In this document: positions 61,660 through 64,000 of the stretch, piece by piece
How the letters are laid out: each line of letters begins with the position of its first letter
How positions within the stretch are numbered: position 1 is the stretch's first letter
Source: Hymenobacter sp. CRA2
Lineage (GTDB): Bacteria > Bacteroidota > Bacteroidia > Cytophagales > Hymenobacteraceae
Assembly (NCBI RefSeq): GCF_002007105.1
Contig: NZ_MVBC01000001.1
Coordinates: 620,001-684,000, forward strand
Direction of reading: 5' to 3'
Length of the DNA: 64,000 nt
Translations under genes and position numbers: made by a program
The notes under the pieces: generated by a model
Told to the model about the DNA's origin: nothing
The model's input: the letters and a program-made list of their open reading frames with translations, nothing else
Databases searched by the model: none

Positions 61660-63387
61660 TTACTGGTTTTCCCAGCCGATGTCTTTCAGCCGCAATTGCA
61701 GGGACTTTTGCCCGCGCCACTCGTTCACGTCCACATTATAGCACACGCTGAAGGGCTGGCCCTTGGCAATGCGCGCAAAATGCTCGGCCAGCCCGAAGCC
61801 GATGGCCTCGATGGGGCTGGAATCCTCCTGCATGAGGGTGAGCTTGAGGTGGGAGTTGCCCACGATTTTGGCCGAGCCCGGCACCGCGTACACCTGCTCC
61901 GACACGAACACGGGGCTGCTGTTGCCCGGGCCGAAGGGCTCCATCTGCCGCAGCAGGTTGAAGAAGCTCCACGTCACCTCGCGCAGGCGCAGTGGCAGGT
62001 CAATGTCGACGGGCGGAATCATCTGCTCGTCGGTGAGGCGGGAGGACACCACGGCTTCGAAGCGGCGGCGGAACTCGGGCACGTTTTCCAGCGGCAGCGT
62101 CAGGCCCGCAGCGTACATGTGCCCGCCGAACTGATCCAGCAGATCGGAGCACTCCAGAATGGCCTGGTGCACGTCGAAGCCCACCACCGAGCGGGCCGAG
62201 CCGGTGGCCTTGCCGTTGGATTCGGTCAGAATGACAGTGGGCCGGTAGTACTTATCGAGGCAGCGCGAGGCCACGATGCCGATGACGCCCTTGTGCCAGT
62301 CCTGCTTGAAGAGCACCGTGGAGCGGGAGTTACGCAGCAGCTCATCCGTCTCGATCATCTGCAGCGCCTCTTCCGTGATGCGCGTATCGAAGCCGCGGCG
62401 CTCGGTGTTGGTCTGATCCACCACCGAGGCGGTGGCCAAAGCCTGCTCGGCGGTTTCGCTCAGCAGCATGGCCACCGAGCGTTTGGCGTCGCCGAGGCGG
62501 CCGGCGGCGTTAATGCGCGGCGCGAAGCCGAACACCAGGCTGCTCACCGTCAGCGGCCCCTCGCGCAGGCCAGCCAGCTGCCGCAGCGCGTACAGGCCCG
62601 GCCGCGTCTCAATGGCTGGGTCGTTCAGGCGCTTCAGGCCGTGGTACATCAGCAGGCGGTTTTCGCCGGTGATGGGCACGATATCCGCTGCGATGCTGAC
62701 GGCCAGCAGGTCCATCAGCTCCAGCAGCGGCTCCTCATCAAAGCCCTGGCTCTGGCACAGTGCCTGCATCAGCTTGAAGCCCACGCCGCAGCCCGACAGC
62801 TCCTTGTAGGGGTACGGGCAGTCGGGGCGCTTGGGGTCGAGCACAGCCACGGCCGGCGGCAGCTCGTCACCGGGCAAGTGGTGGTCACACACGATGAAGT
62901 CCACGCCCTGCTCCACGGCGTAGGTGATTTTGTCCACGGACTTCACGCCGCAGTCCAGCGCCACGATGAGCTTGAAGCCGTTTTTGGCCGCCCAGTCGAT
63001 GCCCTGCGTGGAAATGCCGTAACCTTCCACGTAGCGGTCCGGGATGTAATAATCGATGCGGGCCGGGCCGAAGAGCGTGCGCAGGTAGGAGTACACCAGC
63101 GCCACGGAGGTGGTGCCGTCCACGTCGTAGTCGCCGTACACCAGCACTTTTTCCTCGTGAAAAAGGGCGTTGGTGAGGCGCTGCACGGCCTTGTCCATGT
63201 CGCGCATGAGCATGGGGTCGGGCAGCTCCGTCAGGTCGGGACGGAAGTAGGATTTGGCCGCGTCGAAGGTGCAGATACCGCGCTGGCACAGCAGGCTGAT
63301 AATGGCTTCGTTGACGCGCAGGGCTTCCGAGAGGTGCCGGACCTGGGCGGGGTCAGGCGCGGGCTTGCGAATCCAACGTTTCAGCAT
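61660..63387 (-). CDS. recJ: Single-stranded-DNA-specific exonuclease RecJ
   Basis: The 575-residue product has the DHH phosphoesterase motifs YGDYDVDGTT (D86, D88, D90), LDCGV and CDHHLPGD (166-168), the DHHA1 substrate segment with RINAAGRLGDA and GSARSV, and a C-terminal OB-like part. RecJ degrades single-stranded DNA 5'-3' in recombination and mismatch repair. The start at 63387 gives the usual length of about 570; the frame to 63438 adds a non-conserved extension. A -7 element lies 20 bp upstream. Confidence 0.97.
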   Translation of the reverse strand: MLKRWIRKPAPDPAQVRHLSEALRVNEAIISLLCQRGICTFDAAKSYFRPDLTELPDPMLMRDMDKAVQRLTNALFHEEKVLVYGDYDVDGTTSVALVYSYLRTLFGPARIDYYIPDRYVEGYGISTQGIDWAAKNGFKLIVALDCGVKSVDKITYAVEQGVDFIVCDHHLPGDELPPAVAVLDPKRPDCPYPYKELSGCGVGFKLMQALCQSQGFDEEPLLELMDLLAVSIAADIVPITGENRLLMYHGLKRLNDPAIETRPGLYALRQLAGLREGPLTVSSLVFGFAPRINAAGRLGDAKRSVAMLLSETAEQALATASVVDQTNTERRGFDTRITEEALQMIETDELLRNSRSTVLFKQDWHKGVIGIVASRCLDKYYRPTVILTESNGKATGSARSVVGFDVHQAILECSDLLDQFGGHMYAAGLTLPLENVPEFRRRFEAVVSSRLTDEQMIPPVDIDLPLRLREVTWSFFNLLRQMEPFGPGNSSPVFVSEQVYAVPGSAKIVGNSHLKLTLMQEDSSPIEAIGFGLAEHFARIAKGQPFSVCYNVDVNEWRGQKSLQLRLKDIGWENQ

Positions 63388-63407
63388 GGTGGGGCGGGCA
63401 GTATCTT

Positions 63408-63415
63408 CAAAAGTA
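63408..63415 (-). promoter_or_regulatory. -7 promoter element for recJ
   Basis: TACTTTTG on the minus strand fits TAnnTTTG, 20 bp upstream of the recJ start. Confidence 0.5.
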
Positions 63416-63501
63416 AGAAGAAAACCGCGTGATTCCACCCCTTGCCGGCCTGCCCGCAGGCCAAAGGCCGTAACTTTACCGGCGCACCACGCCCTTCGCC
63501 C

Positions 63502-63615
63502 ATGCAGCGCCTCCGCGACTTTTACCGCCGCTACCGGCAGTACATCCTCTCCGACGGGCTGATGTACCTGGTGTTTATCGTGGCGCTGGCGCTGATGTTC
63601 ATCTTCTTCAGCTAA
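63502..63615 (+). CDS. 37-residue single-pass membrane peptide
   Basis: An ORF divergent from recJ encodes a basic, aromatic start (QRLRDFYRRYRQYILSDG) and one membrane span (LMYLVFIVALALMFIFFS). Composition and the basic-then-hydrophobic layout are those of a genuine small membrane protein, but it has no known family. It converges on the TPR gene. Confidence 0.5.
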   Translation: MQRLRDFYRRYRQYILSDGLMYLVFIVALALMFIFFS

Positions 63616-63624
63616 CGGCCCGGC

Positions 63625-64000
63625 TTAGATGGCTTCGCCGCGCAGCCGGCGCACCCGCTTGCGGGCCTCCGCCGCGTAAATGCTGCCCGAGTACTTGGTG
63701 AGCAGGCGGGTGTAGAGCTCCTGGGCCTTCACCTTGTCTTTGCGGTTCTGCTCCTCGATTTCGGCCGTCAGGAACAGCGCGTCATCGGAGAGGATATCGT
63801 ACTTCGGGTTTTCGGTGATGCGCGCCAGCGTCTGCACGGCGCCGGCGTAGTCGCCGGTGCGGCGCTGCAACTGGCCCTTCAGGAACCAAGTTTCGTCGGT
63901 GAGGGCGTGGCCAGGGTACTTGGTGAGCAGCTGGTCTAGCGCCTGCATGGCCTGCGGCAGCTTGTTCTGAAACACCAGTAGCTCGGCCGCGGCGTAGTCC
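63625..64000 (-). CDS. Tetratricopeptide-repeat protein (5' part cut by window edge)
   Basis: The last 125 codons are present; the frame is open to the right edge (reading ...DYAAAELLVFQNKLPQAM). TPR-type units are visible: AMQALDQLLTKYPGHALTDETWFLKGQLQRRTGDYAGAVQTLARI and LFLTAEIEEQNRKDKVKAQELYTRLLTKYSGSIYAAEARKRVRRLRG, the style of BamD/YbgF-like or Bacteroidota TPR proteins. The stop is 10 bp from the end of the small ORF at 63502-63615. Full function cannot be judged from the fragment. Confidence 0.85.
   Translation of the reverse strand, partial: DYAAAELLVFQNKLPQAMQALDQLLTKYPGHALTDETWFLKGQLQRRTGDYAGAVQTLARITENPKYDILSDDALFLTAEIEEQNRKDKVKAQELYTRLLTKYSGSIYAAEARKRVRRLRGEAI

Noticed and set aside
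61696-63432. 578-codon plus-strand ORF over recJ
   Set aside because: Antisense shadow of recJ; the minus strand carries DHH motifs.

Overview
The window is high-GC DNA whose gene families and signals point to a Bacteroidota bacterium of the Cytophagales, most like Hymenobacter (inferred from content; no search was run). The signs are a TonB-receptor-like barrel with a carboxypeptidase-type N-terminal domain, a type IX secretion C-terminal sorting domain, a DUF4270 lipoprotein, a bacterial geranylgeranylglyceryl-phosphate synthase family enzyme, a single-domain GT5 glycogen synthase homologue, many lipobox lipoproteins, and TAnnTTTG -7 promoter elements in place of classical -10 boxes. No rRNA, tRNA, CRISPR array, prophage or transposase gene was seen. 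Both edges cut a gene: a TonB-receptor-like gene on the left and a TPR protein on the right.

Layout. 1-9.6 kb: receptor-like protein; a BlaI repressor/M56 peptidase pair with two operators; several lipoproteins, two of them paralogous; and an overlapping radical SAM + nucleotidyltransferase-fold pair of unknown function. 8.9-14.4 kb: an arsenic methylation/arsenosugar island (MIP channel, ArsS, DUF547 protein, ArsM, an N-terminally truncated ArsN-like acetyltransferase, ArsO-like monooxygenase). 14.4-25.6 kb: a Kdp potassium uptake locus (kdpF, kdpA, kdpB, kdpC) with a porin, a free-standing KdpD N-terminal/USP protein, a separate histidine kinase, and a sigma-54-type response regulator where KdpE would be expected; a MITE-like inverted-repeat element splits kdpA from kdpB. 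25.7-33.7 kb: a PAS histidine kinase, a phytoene-desaturase-like oxidoreductase, a DnaJ-TPR protein, two envelope proteins overlapping the GGGP synthase gene, and an AraC regulator.

33.8-46.6 kb is mainly housekeeping: acyl-CoA dehydrogenase, zinc metallopeptidase, rfaE2 with a flippase-like protein, panD and panC, GT5-like protein with DUF4270 lipoprotein, glmS, ridA and gltX. 46.8-56.9 kb holds a type IX-exported beta-propeller protein, an AIM24 family protein, small membrane and MORN lipoproteins, a GH3-family adenylating enzyme, lptB and an M61 peptidase. 56.0-64 kb holds an AraC regulator divergent from a TolC-HlyD-MFS tripartite efflux operon, then DoxX, recJ, and the truncated TPR gene.

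The items most worth a second look are the radical SAM/NTase pair, the rewired Kdp control with its candidate -24/-12 promoter and upstream palindrome, the array of three CGGACA-N6-TGTCCG dyads at exact 22-bp spacing (55975-56038), two stacked dyads upstream of a MORN lipoprotein (50789-50834), the truncated ArsN, and a set of long intergenic inverted repeats.
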